From Desulfoluna spongiiphila (GTDB lineage: Bacteria > Desulfobacterota > Desulfobacteria > Desulfobacterales > Desulfolunaceae), in contig NZ_FMUX01000011.1 in the NCBI RefSeq assembly GCF_900101345.1, positions 141,835 to 205,834 of the forward strand: a DNA stretch of 64,000 nt. The letters are read 5' to 3'. Made by a program: the position numbers and the translations under genes. Below are positions 21,136 to 30,236 of this stretch, piece after piece. Each line of letters begins with the position of its first letter. Positions within the stretch are counted from its first letter, which is position 1. The notes below the pieces were generated by a model. That model was not told where the DNA came from, did not search any database, and worked only from the letters and a program-made list of their open reading frames with translations.

Positions 21136-21315
21136 ATGGGCAATAAGAAGAGCAAGAAGAATAAAGTGGATCCGGAGCGCGAAATGGCTCTGGAGGCCCT
21201 TCCCCCCAACGTCCGGAAAAGCCTCACCGATGAGGAAGTGGATCTCTTTCTCAACGCCGAGGTCTGGCCGGAAGAGATGTGCGAAAAGCTCAACGAGTTC
21301 CTCAGCCCGGAGTAA
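21136..21315 (+). CDS. Small charged protein (59 aa), unrecognised
   Basis: The peptide starts MGNKKSKKNKVDPE and continues as an acidic helical segment (SLTDEEVDLFLNAEVWPEE, residues 29-47). The Lys-rich head and acidic body resemble small regulatory or chaperone-like proteins, but no family is recognised. The ribosome site is modest (AGGAAA 8 nt upstream). It lies between the divergent TetR gene and birA, 218 nt before birA. Confidence 0.6.
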   Translation: MGNKKSKKNKVDPEREMALEALPPNVRKSLTDEEVDLFLNAEVWPEEMCEKLNEFLSPE

Positions 21316-21533
21316 GGGACCCGCTTCTCCCCGATTTCAGTTTCACCGTCGCTTCCCCGCCGGCCCCACGGGCCCGGCGAAGCGTCCCGGGGCTCGAAGC
21401 TGTGAGCATGGCCCGGCAACGCCCTTGAAATCCCATGCCTTGAACATGGGCAGATCAAGGAGCGGTGTGACGGGTTTTGTGTCCCCCTCCAGGCCCATCC
21501 CCACGCAACACCTTTCACCCCATCGGAGCCACC

Positions 21534-22535
21534 ATGACGTTGTCAGGAAAACGCCAAGACCTTCTTTCGGCTATGCGTTCCCGCACCGGCCACTGGATCT
21601 CGGGAGAAGAACTCAGCGGCGAGCTCGGCATCAGCCGCGCCGCCATCTCCAAGCACATCGCCGCCATCAAAACGCTGGGCTACGCCATCTCCTCGGCGCC
21701 TGGCAAGGGGTACCTCCTCACCGAAGCCCCCGACCTTCTCCTTGCCCAAGAGATTCTCCTCGGCCTTGACACCTCCGTCATGGGAAAAAACGGCATCGTC
21801 CACCACCACCTCACCGACTCCACCAACACCCGTGCAAGGGACCTGGCCCGAGACGGCGCCCCCGAGGGCACCCTCGTGGTGGCCGAAGCCCAGAGCGCCG
21901 GTCGTGGCCGCAAAGGGCGTTCCTGGCTGGCCAGGCCCGGCGAAGGCCTCCTCTTCTCCCTTGTCCTGCGACCCGACATGGAGCCCTCCCGCGCCGCCCT
22001 GATCACCCTGATGACGGCCGTCTCCGTTGCCGAGGCCCTCATCAACGAGACCGGCATCAACGCCCGCATCAAGTGGCCCAACGACATCCTGGTGGGGGGC
22101 AAAAAACTCGCCGGCATCCTCACGGAAATGAGCATGGAACTCGACGCCGTGGACTATGTCATCACCGGCCTGGGTCTCAACGTCAACACCCCGGCCAAGG
22201 CCTTTTCCCCCGAAATCACCGACATCGCCACCTCGGTCATGGCCGAGTCCGCCTCCGCCTTTTCCCGGGTCGCCCTCCTTCAGGCCATCCTCTCCCGCTT
22301 TGAAACCCACTACCAGACCCTGACAACCCGGGGGCCGGAGACCATCCTCGCCCGGTGGAAGGAACTCTCGGATATCGTGGGCCGGAGGGTCCGTGTCTCC
22401 ATGATGCGCGAAGAGATCGAGGGACAGGTGACGGACATCGATGCGGACGGCGTCCTTCTGGTGCAAACCGAGGCCGGGGATGCCCTGCGGATTCTCTCCG
22501 GGGATGTCACCTACCTCGACCCCTGTGAACGATAG
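21534..22535 (+). CDS. birA: Bifunctional biotin-[acetyl-CoA carboxylase] ligase / biotin repressor
   Basis: This 333-aa protein has an N-terminal winged helix (about 5-65, ELGISRAAISKHIAAIK) and the biotin ligase core with GRGRKGRSW (biotinyl-AMP loop), KWPNDILV and GGKKLAGILTE, then a C-terminal SH3-like domain. It attaches biotin to carrier lysines and may repress biotin genes. GGAG lies 5 nt before the chosen ATG; an in-frame ATG 57 nt upstream lacks a site. Its presence suits the biotin carrier encoded at 8108. Confidence 0.95.
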   Translation: MTLSGKRQDLLSAMRSRTGHWISGEELSGELGISRAAISKHIAAIKTLGYAISSAPGKGYLLTEAPDLLLAQEILLGLDTSVMGKNGIVHHHLTDSTNTRARDLARDGAPEGTLVVAEAQSAGRGRKGRSWLARPGEGLLFSLVLRPDMEPSRAALITLMTAVSVAEALINETGINARIKWPNDILVGGKKLAGILTEMSMELDAVDYVITGLGLNVNTPAKAFSPEITDIATSVMAESASAFSRVALLQAILSRFETHYQTLTTRGPETILARWKELSDIVGRRVRVSMMREEIEGQVTDIDADGVLLVQTEAGDALRILSGDVTYLDPCER

Positions 22536-22995
22536 CCTGATACAGGTCCCGACCGGTACCCCCTGAGACAGGTTGACCTCTGCACCGAACGATCGCTCTA
22601 TAGAGTCGCTGTTCCACATAGAGAATCTCTATTCACTACCCGATTGTAATTACTTATCAATCCACAAGTTGGCGTGACGGTGCAGATTTGCACACATATT
22701 TTTCTTTGACAAAAACCGTCGCTATACTTTACCTTCTTTACAATCTAGGAATATTAAGACTGAATCACTCTTTATTTGAATGTATTCAGAAAATCATGCA
22801 TTTTGTGCGTGATTAAAGAATTACGTCAAACAGAACCAAATTTACGAGCATAATGAGCAATTCCAACACGCTTTTTCGCCGTAAATTATTATAGGTATAC
22901 ATATATAGCCAAAAACTCAATTACCCTTTGAGGCTAAGTAATAGAGCCTACACCATATTCCTTGAATATTATTTCAGAAGTGTAAGGAGGAACAC
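22536..22995. other. A+T-rich leader region of the chemoreceptor gene
   Basis: No gene is seen. From about 22620 the composition drops sharply in G+C compared with the flanks. TTGACA at 22706 and TATACT at 22723 are only 11 nt apart, so they do not form one promoter. The length suggests regulatory sites. Confidence 0.4.
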
Positions 22996-24657
22996 ATGTG
23001 GCAGTCGCTCAGCACAGGGAAAAAAATCTGGTGCAGTCTTTTAATCCTCATGGCAGGCTACGCCATCACCACAGGCGTCGGGCTCATCGGCGGTTATGCC
23101 ATGCGGGGGGAGCTGAATCAGGTCTCAAAAACCATGTTCCCTGCAGCCATGGAATCCTTGAGTACCCTGGCCCAGTTCAAAGGGCAGGTCAAACTCTACG
23201 GTGACGCCGTCATGGCCGGGGACACCGAACTTTTGGACGAAGCGGGACAGCGTGCCGATGAGGTCCTTGCACACCTCGACACCATCGCCGGGCTGGACCC
23301 GGAGGCCGCGGAAGAGGCACAGGCCCTGGCCGCCCGAATCCAAGCCTTCACGGCCAAGGCCCTTTCCATCTACACCCGGGTGGCCGAAGACTTCGAAGGA
23401 ACCGACACCGAAGCAGCCCAGCAATCCCTTGCCCTGGCCGATGAAACCAGAAACCTCACCGAAGCCCTTGCCAACCTCTCAAAATCCCGCTCCGAAGCCC
23501 TTCAGAACCGACTCCACGAGGTGGGCCAGGAGGCCGGTTACCAGCAGATAATGAACCTGGCCCTCTTTATCGTGGTGGTGGTTGCCACCATCCTCTTCAA
23601 CCTGATCATCATCCGAAAGTTCATCACCGGACCTCTCTCCGACACCGTGGCCATGGTCAAAGACATTGCCCAGGGGGAAGGGGACCTGACCAAGCGCCTC
23701 ACCGTCCACAGCAAAGATGACGTGGGCGAACTGGCCTACTGGATGAACCAGTTCATAGAAAACCTCCAAGGCATGATCGCCCGCATTGCCGACAACGCAA
23801 CCTCTTTGAACGGATCAGCCGAAGAGCTCACCCGCCTCTCCGGAAACCTCAAAGAAGGAGCCCACGGGGTAAAATCCAAGTCCGATGCCGTCTCTTCCGC
23901 TTCGGACCAGATGAAGGGCAACATGGACTCCGTGGCCGCCGCCATGGAGCAGGCCTCCACCAGCACCACGGCCGTGGCCGCATCCACCGAAGAGATGACA
24001 GCCACCATCCGGACCATTGCAGAGAGCTCGGACAAGGCCCGTGAAATCACCCTGGAAGCCGTCACCCAGTCCCGCACCGCCACCGAACGCGTCGGTGAGC
24101 TCGGCACCCAGGCCGAAGCCATCGGCAAGGTCACAGAGGCCATCACCGACATCTCCGAGCAGACCAACCTGCTGGCCTTGAACGCCACCATTGAGGCGGC
24201 CCGCGCCGGTGAATACGGCAAAGGGTTTGCCGTGGTAGCCGCCGAGATCAAGGACCTCGCCCGCCAGACCGCCGACGCCACCCGGGACATCCGGGACACC
24301 ATCGTCAACATCCAGACCTCCACCCAGGCCACCATCGGCGACATCGAAGGAATCTCAGGCGTCATCGACAAGACCAGCGCCATCGTCTCGGAAATCGCCT
24401 CCTCCGTGGATTCCCAGGCCCAGACCACCCAGGGCATTGCCGACAACGTCACCCAGATCTCAAGCGGCCTGTCCGAGATCAACGAAAACGTTGCCGCCAC
24501 CTCCAGCCTCTCCACCACCATCGCCAGAGACATCGAGGACGTGAGCCACGCCTCAGGAGACATGAACGACAGCTGCGCCCGCTCCGATGAGGGGGTCTCC
24601 AGCATCCTGGCCATGAGCGAGAACCTCACCACCATGGTGGGCCGGTTCAGAATCTGA
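22996..24657 (+). CDS. Methyl-accepting chemotaxis protein
   Basis: This 553-aa receptor has a first membrane segment (about 10-33), a periplasmic four-helix-type sensor (about 34-180), a second membrane segment (about 184-207), a HAMP domain (about 210-260) and the signalling domain with the conserved hairpin tip EQTNLLALNATIEAARAGE (about 390-408). AAGGAGG precedes the ATG by 5 nt. It would feed a CheA/CheW array; no other chemotaxis gene is in the window. The ligand is unknown. Confidence 0.95.
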   Translation: MWQSLSTGKKIWCSLLILMAGYAITTGVGLIGGYAMRGELNQVSKTMFPAAMESLSTLAQFKGQVKLYGDAVMAGDTELLDEAGQRADEVLAHLDTIAGLDPEAAEEAQALAARIQAFTAKALSIYTRVAEDFEGTDTEAAQQSLALADETRNLTEALANLSKSRSEALQNRLHEVGQEAGYQQIMNLALFIVVVVATILFNLIIIRKFITGPLSDTVAMVKDIAQGEGDLTKRLTVHSKDDVGELAYWMNQFIENLQGMIARIADNATSLNGSAEELTRLSGNLKEGAHGVKSKSDAVSSASDQMKGNMDSVAAAMEQASTSTTAVAASTEEMTATIRTIAESSDKAREITLEAVTQSRTATERVGELGTQAEAIGKVTEAITDISEQTNLLALNATIEAARAGEYGKGFAVVAAEIKDLARQTADATRDIRDTIVNIQTSTQATIGDIEGISGVIDKTSAIVSEIASSVDSQAQTTQGIADNVTQISSGLSEINENVAATSSLSTTIARDIEDVSHASGDMNDSCARSDEGVSSILAMSENLTTMVGRFRI

Positions 24658-24672
24658 CCCGCGGCGCATGGT

Positions 24673-24710
24673 GCCTACTGCGGCAAGGTAACCACCTTGC
24701 CGCAGGAGGC
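24673..24710. terminator. Perfect hairpin after the chemoreceptor gene (minimal SIR end pair)
   Basis: A 12-bp perfect stem, CTGCGGCAAGGT (24678-24689) with ACCTTGCCGCAG (24694-24705), has a 4-nt loop. Its outer GCCT...AGGC ends look like two SIR left ends face to face. No T run follows, so termination is uncertain. Confidence 0.6.
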
Positions 24711-24845
24711 GACAATCCCCACAGATGCCTCACCTGTTCCTGCGCGTTTGACACCCCTTCCCCATGCTGCTACTCCTGGGTATCAACAAAACGATGAGAC
24801 CTACCCCCCAGGGATTTTCCGCACTGAATTTGGAGCAAGGCATCC

Positions 24846-26057
24846 ATGAACATCATCCACACCTCGGACTGGCACCTTGGCCAGCATTTCTTCGACCGGG
24901 ACCGCTTTGAAGAGCACGACGCGTTTTTACGCTTTCTCCTAAAGACCATCGAAACCCGCCAGGTGGACCTGCTCATTGTGTCCGGCGACATCTTTGACAC
25001 GGCCAACCCGCCCCGGGAGGCCGAGCGCATGTACTACCAGTTCCTCACCCGCCTTGGGGCCCTGGGGACCTGTGCTGCCGTCATTGTCGGGGGCAACCAC
25101 GACTCGGCCCCCCACCTGGATGCCCCGGCCACCATACTTGAAACCCTGAATATAAAGGTGGTGGGCGCCCTGCCCGACAACACCGAAGAGGCGGTCTTCC
25201 ATGTGCCCTGCCAGCGGGATGACACCGATCCCGGGGTGTGGGTGGCGGCTGTCCCCTATCTAAGGGACCGGGACGTGAGAAAGGCGGTGGCGGGCGAGAG
25301 CTTTGACGAGCTGTCGGCGCGGACCCGCGCCGGAATAAGGGCGGCCTACGCAAAGATCGCAGAAATGGCCCAAGCCAGAAGCAAGGGCACCCCGGTCATC
25401 GGCACCGGGCACCTTACGGCCCTGGGCTCTTCCGTGTCCGATTCGGAGCGCACCATCCACATCGGCAACCTGGGCAGCATCTCAGGCGGAGATTTTCCCG
25501 ACGCCTTCGATTACGTGGCCCTGGGCCACATCCACACCCCCCAGGCCGTGGGAGGCAAGGAGACCATCCGGTACTCGGGTAGCCCCATGGCCTTGAGCTT
25601 CAGCGAAGCAAGCCACCCCAAGGAAATTCGGCTTATCAACACGGCAGGCGGAACCCTCACCCAGGAGCCCGTCGCCGTCCCGACATTCCGCCCCCTGCTG
25701 CGCTTCAAGGGAGAGGCCGACACCCTGAAGGAGAACCTGACGCACCTTGAGGCAAGTGATGGGGGCATGACCCCCTGGGTGGAACTCACCGTGGAAGGGA
25801 GCCTTCCCTCCACCACCCTCAACGAAGAGCTGAGAACCCTGGCAGGGGAACACGGCGCAGAAGTCCTCAAGGTGGGCCTCGATACCTCGCACCGCCCCGC
25901 CGCGGAACTTTCCCCGGGGGATGTCTCCATCAGCGAGTTGAAACCCGAAGAGGTCTTTCAACGCCGCCTGGAAGCCTATGAAGGCGACGTACCCGCCGAC
26001 ACCCTGGGCCAGTGTTTCGCCCATCTTCTCACCCTGGCCCAGGAGGCGGAAAAATGA
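24846..26057 (+). CDS. sbcD: Exonuclease SbcCD, nuclease subunit D
   Basis: This 403-aa Mre11-type nuclease has the metallophosphoesterase motifs in order: SDWHLG (7-12), SGDIFD (about 41-46), GGNHD (about 83-87), a GTGHLTALG stretch (about 184) and GHIHTPQ (about 224). With SbcC it cleaves DNA hairpins and processes ends. Its TGA overlaps the sbcC ATG (ATGA), a tight translational link. Hairpin cleavage is notable in a genome packed with foldback repeats. Confidence 0.95.
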   Translation: MNIIHTSDWHLGQHFFDRDRFEEHDAFLRFLLKTIETRQVDLLIVSGDIFDTANPPREAERMYYQFLTRLGALGTCAAVIVGGNHDSAPHLDAPATILETLNIKVVGALPDNTEEAVFHVPCQRDDTDPGVWVAAVPYLRDRDVRKAVAGESFDELSARTRAGIRAAYAKIAEMAQARSKGTPVIGTGHLTALGSSVSDSERTIHIGNLGSISGGDFPDAFDYVALGHIHTPQAVGGKETIRYSGSPMALSFSEASHPKEIRLINTAGGTLTQEPVAVPTFRPLLRFKGEADTLKENLTHLEASDGGMTPWVELTVEGSLPSTTLNEELRTLAGEHGAEVLKVGLDTSHRPAAELSPGDVSISELKPEEVFQRRLEAYEGDVPADTLGQCFAHLLTLAQEAEK

Positions 26058-27472
26058 AAATCCTCCACCTTGCCTTCCAGAATCTCAACTCCCTGAAAGG
26101 CCGCTTTGACATCGACTTTTCCCACGGCTCCCTGGCCGAGGCGGGCATTTTTGCCATCACCGGCCCCACAGGCTCCGGCAAGACCACCATCCTGGATGCC
26201 ATCACCCTGGCCCTCTTCGGCAAGGCCGCCCGGTATGACGACAACAAGCGAAACAACCCCGAAAACATGATGAGCCGCGGCACCGGAGAATGTTTTGCCG
26301 AAGTGAGCTTTGAATGCGGAAAAGGGATCTATTCGGCCAGGTGGGACCTGTCCAGGGCACGGAAAAAGCCCGACGGCCGAATCCAGGGGACCAAGCGCCA
26401 GCTGGCCGACGCCTCCGGCGATGTCCTGGAGACAAAAATCAGGCTGGTGGATGAGGCTGTCACCGAGCTCACGGGCCTCGATTACCACCGGTTTCTCCGG
26501 TCCGTGCTCCTCGCCCAGGGACGGTTCAAAGAGTTCCTCGACGCCGGGATCAACGACCGGGGGGAACTCCTGGAGCGCATCACCGGTACCGAGATCTATT
26601 CGGAGCTGAGCATCCTGGCCCACGAAGCGGCAAGGGAAAAAGAGGAGGCCCTCAAAGACGCCCGAACCGCAGCCAACCTCATCTCCCTTCTCTCCGAGGA
26701 AGACCTGAAAAGTCTCGCCGAAGAGCACGACACCCAGGCCCGCCTGAAACAGACCCTGGAAGCTGAGCTGGGAACCGTCACCGGCCGACTGGAGTGCCAC
26801 ACCGCATGGGTAAAGGCAACGGCAGAAAAAGAGACCATCCAGACAGAGCAGAAGACGTGGCAGGAACAAAACACAGGCTTTCAACCGCAACGGGAAAAGC
26901 TGGAACGCCACCAGGCGGCTGCGCCCCTTGCCGGGGACCTGAAAATCTGGGCGTCAAAAAATATAACCCTGACCGCCCTCAAAAACCAGCTGGCACAACT
27001 TCAAACAAATCACACCAACGCCCGAAACGATACGGCCACGGCCTTTGCATCGGCGGTTGCGGCCTGCACAAAACAAATTCGCGCAATTGAGGCCAGGAGA
27101 GGCAAAGGCCTCGCTCAAAAAGAGGCCCTCACGGTTGACATAGCCACCATTGAAGCATGGCAAGGCGCCCACAGCAGCGATGAGTCCATTGAAAACGCGC
27201 TTTCCAGGCTGCGCGGTAACGCCGAAGAGATTCGGTCCATGGCCCAGGGGCTGATAGAAGCGGACAAAGCAGCGGCCCTTACCCGACAAAGCATGGATCG
27301 CCTCCAAAAAGAGGTCGCCCAGGCCAATGCCGATGAAGCCCAATTAAAAAAAAGAACTGACCGAAAAAGAGAGTTCCGTAAAAAAACTCACCGCAGATCT
27401 TGCGGCCCTCAAGCCCAAAACCGAATGGATCAGAAAGAAGGAGACGGCAGAAGGGATGCGCAGTCTCCTTGA
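26054..27472 (+). CDS. sbcC: Exonuclease SbcCD subunit C, N-terminal part (frameshifted)
   Basis: The Rad50-like start carries a Walker A motif (ITGPTGSGKTTILD, about 34-47) and a Q-loop region (RFLRSVLLAQGRFKEFL). The first coiled-coil arm then runs to about residue 433. At an A8 run the frame changes and 39 out-of-frame residues lead to the stop at 27472. Skipping one A restores the frame into the next ORF and gives a 1152-residue SbcC, close to family length. The ATG overlaps the sbcD stop. Confidence 0.85.
   Translation: MKILHLAFQNLNSLKGRFDIDFSHGSLAEAGIFAITGPTGSGKTTILDAITLALFGKAARYDDNKRNNPENMMSRGTGECFAEVSFECGKGIYSARWDLSRARKKPDGRIQGTKRQLADASGDVLETKIRLVDEAVTELTGLDYHRFLRSVLLAQGRFKEFLDAGINDRGELLERITGTEIYSELSILAHEAAREKEEALKDARTAANLISLLSEEDLKSLAEEHDTQARLKQTLEAELGTVTGRLECHTAWVKATAEKETIQTEQKTWQEQNTGFQPQREKLERHQAAAPLAGDLKIWASKNITLTALKNQLAQLQTNHTNARNDTATAFASAVAACTKQIRAIEARRGKGLAQKEALTVDIATIEAWQGAHSSDESIENALSRLRGNAEEIRSMAQGLIEADKAAALTRQSMDRLQKEVAQANADEAQLKKRTDRKREFRKKTHRRSCGPQAQNRMDQKEGDGRRDAQSP
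27346..27353 (+). other. A8 homopolymer at the sbcC frameshift
   Basis: Eight A residues followed by G. Reading through with seven A residues joins LKK to ELTEKESSV in the downstream frame, which continues unbroken to 29513. The cause could be a sequencing or assembly error, a true mutation, phase variation, or transcriptional slippage. Confidence 0.85.
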
Positions 27473-29513
27473 AGAGCTCACCCGCCTCACCGACGCCCAC
27501 CTCACCCTCCGTGCGGAACAAGACGCGCTAAAGGCAAAGCGATCAGAACAGGAGACCGAAAAAAAACGCCTGGACGCTGAAGCTACCGAACTGTGCAAAT
27601 CCCTGGAGACCGAACGAAGGATCCTTTCCGATAAAGAGCTGCTGCATACCCAGGCCGCCGTGATAGCCAGCCTGGAGGAGAAAAGGGCCCAGCTCGTACC
27701 CGGAGAGGCGTGCCCCTTGTGCGGGGCCACAGACCATCCCTTTGCTGACAAAGACCTCCTGAAACCCTCGGACACCGAAGCCGCCTGCAAGACGCAGAAA
27801 AAAGCGGTGGTCGCCCTGGAGAAAAAAGAACGGGGCTGTGAAAAAAAAATCACCGCCGCAACCGCCACCCTCACCGGCCTTGATGCGCAGCTCAAAGGCC
27901 AGGAGAAGAAAGCCAAAGAGACAGCCGAAACCTTCTCCCGCATCACCTCTGAACAGAAAATCGAAATGACCATTGGTGACCGGCCGGGCCTTGCCGAACT
28001 GGCATCCAAAAACAAGGACGAGCTCGAATCCATCGGCCGTCAGATCAGCAGCATCGAAGCCCTGGAGGCCAAGCTCAACGCAGCCGAAAAAACGTGCATC
28101 GCAGCCCGCGGACGCAGCGAGGCCTGTGCAGCCCGGCTCGTTCAGCTGAACAACTCCCTTTCCGACACCACCTCCCGGCTTAAGGAACAAAACACTCACC
28201 AGGCGCGCCTCAAAGAGGACACCCACCAGGCCCTAACCGCCTTTGGGCAGGCCCTGGCCCCGTGGGAGCTCTCGGCAGCATCCACCGAAGACGCATCCAA
28301 AGCCCTTGCATCCCTGGAAAGCCGGGCCGCAACCTGGCGCTCAAAGGTGGAAAAACTGACAACAGCCCGGCATACACTGGCCACCACCGAGGCAGGCCTT
28401 GCCACCCTTGCCGATCACATCACCCGCATTGACACAGAACGCACCGAATGGACCGATAAAAGCGCCCCCTTCAGTGACATCGAAATTGAGCCCCCTGAGG
28501 TGCCCGACACCCTCCTGGCAGAGCCCGCACGGCGCGCCCTCTGTGACAAAGCCCTTTCCGCCCTTTCTGTCCTTGCCACGCGAATCTCTGCCACCGAAAA
28601 TGAGCTGGCCGGCGGTGAAAAAACACGTGAAGCGTTTCACGTGGAACTGACCGCCAATGCTATAAAACGAGGATTTGCGGACATTGAAGCCCTGGAGTCG
28701 GCGCTGCTGGAGGAACAAGCCCTGGCAGGCCTCCAAGCCGAAAGCCAGCGCCTCGAAACCCAGAAAGTCCGCCTGGAGGCCCTGACCCGCCAGACCGAAG
28801 AGGCCCTCGCCCGACTCGCCGATGAAAAAACGCCCACAGACGAAGAGGCCGCAGAACTCATCCGGCTCAAGCAGGAAAAAGAAAAAGAACGGGACAACCT
28901 GTTGAAACGCACGGGCGAAATAGGCGCCGCCCTTGCCGCAGACAAAAAAGCCCGTAGCGACCAGGCCGATCAGCTCGCAAGCATAAAAACCCTGGAAGCC
29001 GAAGCCCGCCCCTGGCTGGTTCTGAAAGACCTCATCGGCTCCTCCAACGGCAGCAAGTTTTCCACCTTTGCCCAGGGCCTCACCCTGGCCCAGCTGGTGG
29101 GCCTGGCCAACCGGCACCTCGTCACCTTGAACCCCCGTTACGAGATCCAGCGAATCCCGGGGGAAGACCTGGAACTCGAAATCATCGACCGTTACCAGGC
29201 GAACGCCGTGCGCCCCACCAAGAGCCTCTCCGGCGGCGAGTCCTTTCTCGTGAGCCTCGCCCTCGCCCTGGGGCTCTCGGAAATGGCAGGCCGGAAAACC
29301 CGCATCGAAAGCCTCTTCATCGACGAAGGGTTCGGAAGCCTCGACTCCGACACCCTGGACACGGCCCTGGCCGCCCTGGAAAACCTGCGCCTGTCAAGCC
29401 GCACCATCGGCGTCATCTCCCACGTGGAACTCCTCAAAAACCGCCTGGGAACCCAGATCGAAGTGACCCGCACAGCCGACGGCCACGCAACGTTGGAGAT
29501 TGTGGATGGCTAA
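27456..29513 (+). CDS. sbcC: Exonuclease SbcCD subunit C, C-terminal part (frameshifted)
   Basis: This frame is open from 27354, though its first ATG is 27456. It encodes the rest of the first coiled coil, the zinc hook (CPLCG, near 27712), the return coiled coil and the C-terminal ATPase lobe with signature SLSGGESF (near 29225) and Walker B LFIDEGFGSLD. All key motifs of the second half are intact, so the gene lacks nothing but frame continuity. No ribosome site is convincing at 27456, which argues against separate translation. Confidence 0.85.
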   Translation: MRSLLEELTRLTDAHLTLRAEQDALKAKRSEQETEKKRLDAEATELCKSLETERRILSDKELLHTQAAVIASLEEKRAQLVPGEACPLCGATDHPFADKDLLKPSDTEAACKTQKKAVVALEKKERGCEKKITAATATLTGLDAQLKGQEKKAKETAETFSRITSEQKIEMTIGDRPGLAELASKNKDELESIGRQISSIEALEAKLNAAEKTCIAARGRSEACAARLVQLNNSLSDTTSRLKEQNTHQARLKEDTHQALTAFGQALAPWELSAASTEDASKALASLESRAATWRSKVEKLTTARHTLATTEAGLATLADHITRIDTERTEWTDKSAPFSDIEIEPPEVPDTLLAEPARRALCDKALSALSVLATRISATENELAGGEKTREAFHVELTANAIKRGFADIEALESALLEEQALAGLQAESQRLETQKVRLEALTRQTEEALARLADEKTPTDEEAAELIRLKQEKEKERDNLLKRTGEIGAALAADKKARSDQADQLASIKTLEAEARPWLVLKDLIGSSNGSKFSTFAQGLTLAQLVGLANRHLVTLNPRYEIQRIPGEDLELEIIDRYQANAVRPTKSLSGGESFLVSLALALGLSEMAGRKTRIESLFIDEGFGSLDSDTLDTALAALENLRLSSRTIGVISHVELLKNRLGTQIEVTRTADGHATLEIVDG

Positions 29514-29526
29514 CAGAGCAAAAAAA

Positions 29527-29696
29527 GCCTCCGGCGGCCAAGGGATAAATCCCCTGGACCCCAGGGTCGCGAATGCTCCCGCCCTTCGTTCCTCAGGCCG
29601 ATCCCATCCGCTGACGGGCGGTGCCCGTGGTATGTTCGTAATAGACACGGGCGCAGGCGGATTCCTCGGGTCAAATCACATCCGCCTTTCAAACAA
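29527..29696 (+). repeat. SIR repeat, short form, plus a fragment
   Basis: It begins 14 nt after the sbcC stop. GCCTCCGGCGGC (29527-29538) is followed by H1 (CAAGGG/CCCCTGG type), H2 with loop TTCGTTCCTC, and H3 (ACGGGC-ggt-GCCCGT) to 29629. A separate H2 fragment (TTCCTCGGGTCAAATCACATCC) lies at 29662-29683. Confidence 0.82.
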
Positions 29697-29762
29697 ACGT
29701 GGCCCTGATCATCATTCGGACCATCGGCGTATTTACACCACCCCCCGAACACCCTTGCCCCT

Positions 29763-29829
29763 GGAGCGCCGCACTCCTGTGCGGCACGGGTAACGACGGA
29801 CTAAATGCCGCACCGGAGTGCGGCGCTCC
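29763..29829. repeat. 24-bp inverted repeat with a 19-nt loop
   Basis: Arms 29763-29786 and 29806-29829 (GGAGCGCCGCACTCC... paired with ...GGAGTGCGGCGCTCC) match with one mismatch. The right arm plus the following CGTTTCGGTCGATC also occurs at 10349-10384. This is a repeat type distinct from SIR. Confidence 0.8.
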
Positions 29830-29852
29830 GTTTCGGTCGATCTTTCATGTTT

Positions 29853-30015
29853 GCCTCCGGTGGCCCTGCCGGGAGACAAGCCTTTGACAAGTTTGATATA
29901 CAGGCCTTACAAACGACGTGGACCTTCCCGAAAATATTCGACGAACCTACGGCAAAAGGCGATGCAACCGGAAAGTTTTTGCGGAGCTTTTTTCAAAAAG
30001 CGACCCGTCGGAGGT
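29853..30015. repeat. SIR-related repeat, mixed form
   Basis: The left part is an inverted long-form right end (GCCTCCGGTGGCCCTGCCGG, then a TTTGACAAGTTTGA tail). The right part is the TTTTTGCGGAGC...GCGACCCGTCGGAGG block also seen at 6127-6169. It shows that ends are exchanged between elements. Confidence 0.7.
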
Positions 30016-30123
30016 AAGCTGAATAGTAACTTTTCATTTTCCTCTTCCCTTGAATATTGGCATTCCGCCGACTATATGGTCTATTGAAGCATAACGGATA
30101 ACGATCCAAATCCACCAACAACC

Positions 30124-30225
30124 ACGGGCGAAGCCCGTTAGGGAATGTAATGAGCCTGAGGAACGAGGGCGAAAGAGCATTCCCGAACCTGGGTTCCAAG
30201 GGCTCAGCCCTTGGCCGCCGGAGGC
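30124..30225 (-). repeat. SIR repeat, short form, inverted, next to recD2 start
   Basis: H3 (ACGGGC/GCCCGT) is at 30124-30139, H2 has outer stem GGGAATG/CATTCCC around a loop with GAGGAACGA, then comes H1 (CCAAGGGC/GCCCTTGG) and the end GCCGCCGGAGGC (30214-30225). The terminal GGAGG lies 12 nt before the recD2 ATG. Confidence 0.85.
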
Positions 30226-30236
30226 TGCTTTTCATC

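Noticed and set aside
22706..22728. Sigma-70 promoter TTGACA/TATACT upstream of the chemoreceptor
   Set aside because: The boxes are only 11 nt apart.
30150..30236. Upstream extension of recD2 by 29 codons
   Set aside because: The extra residues are a translation of the SIR repeat; the family N-terminus begins at MTETLCGEI.
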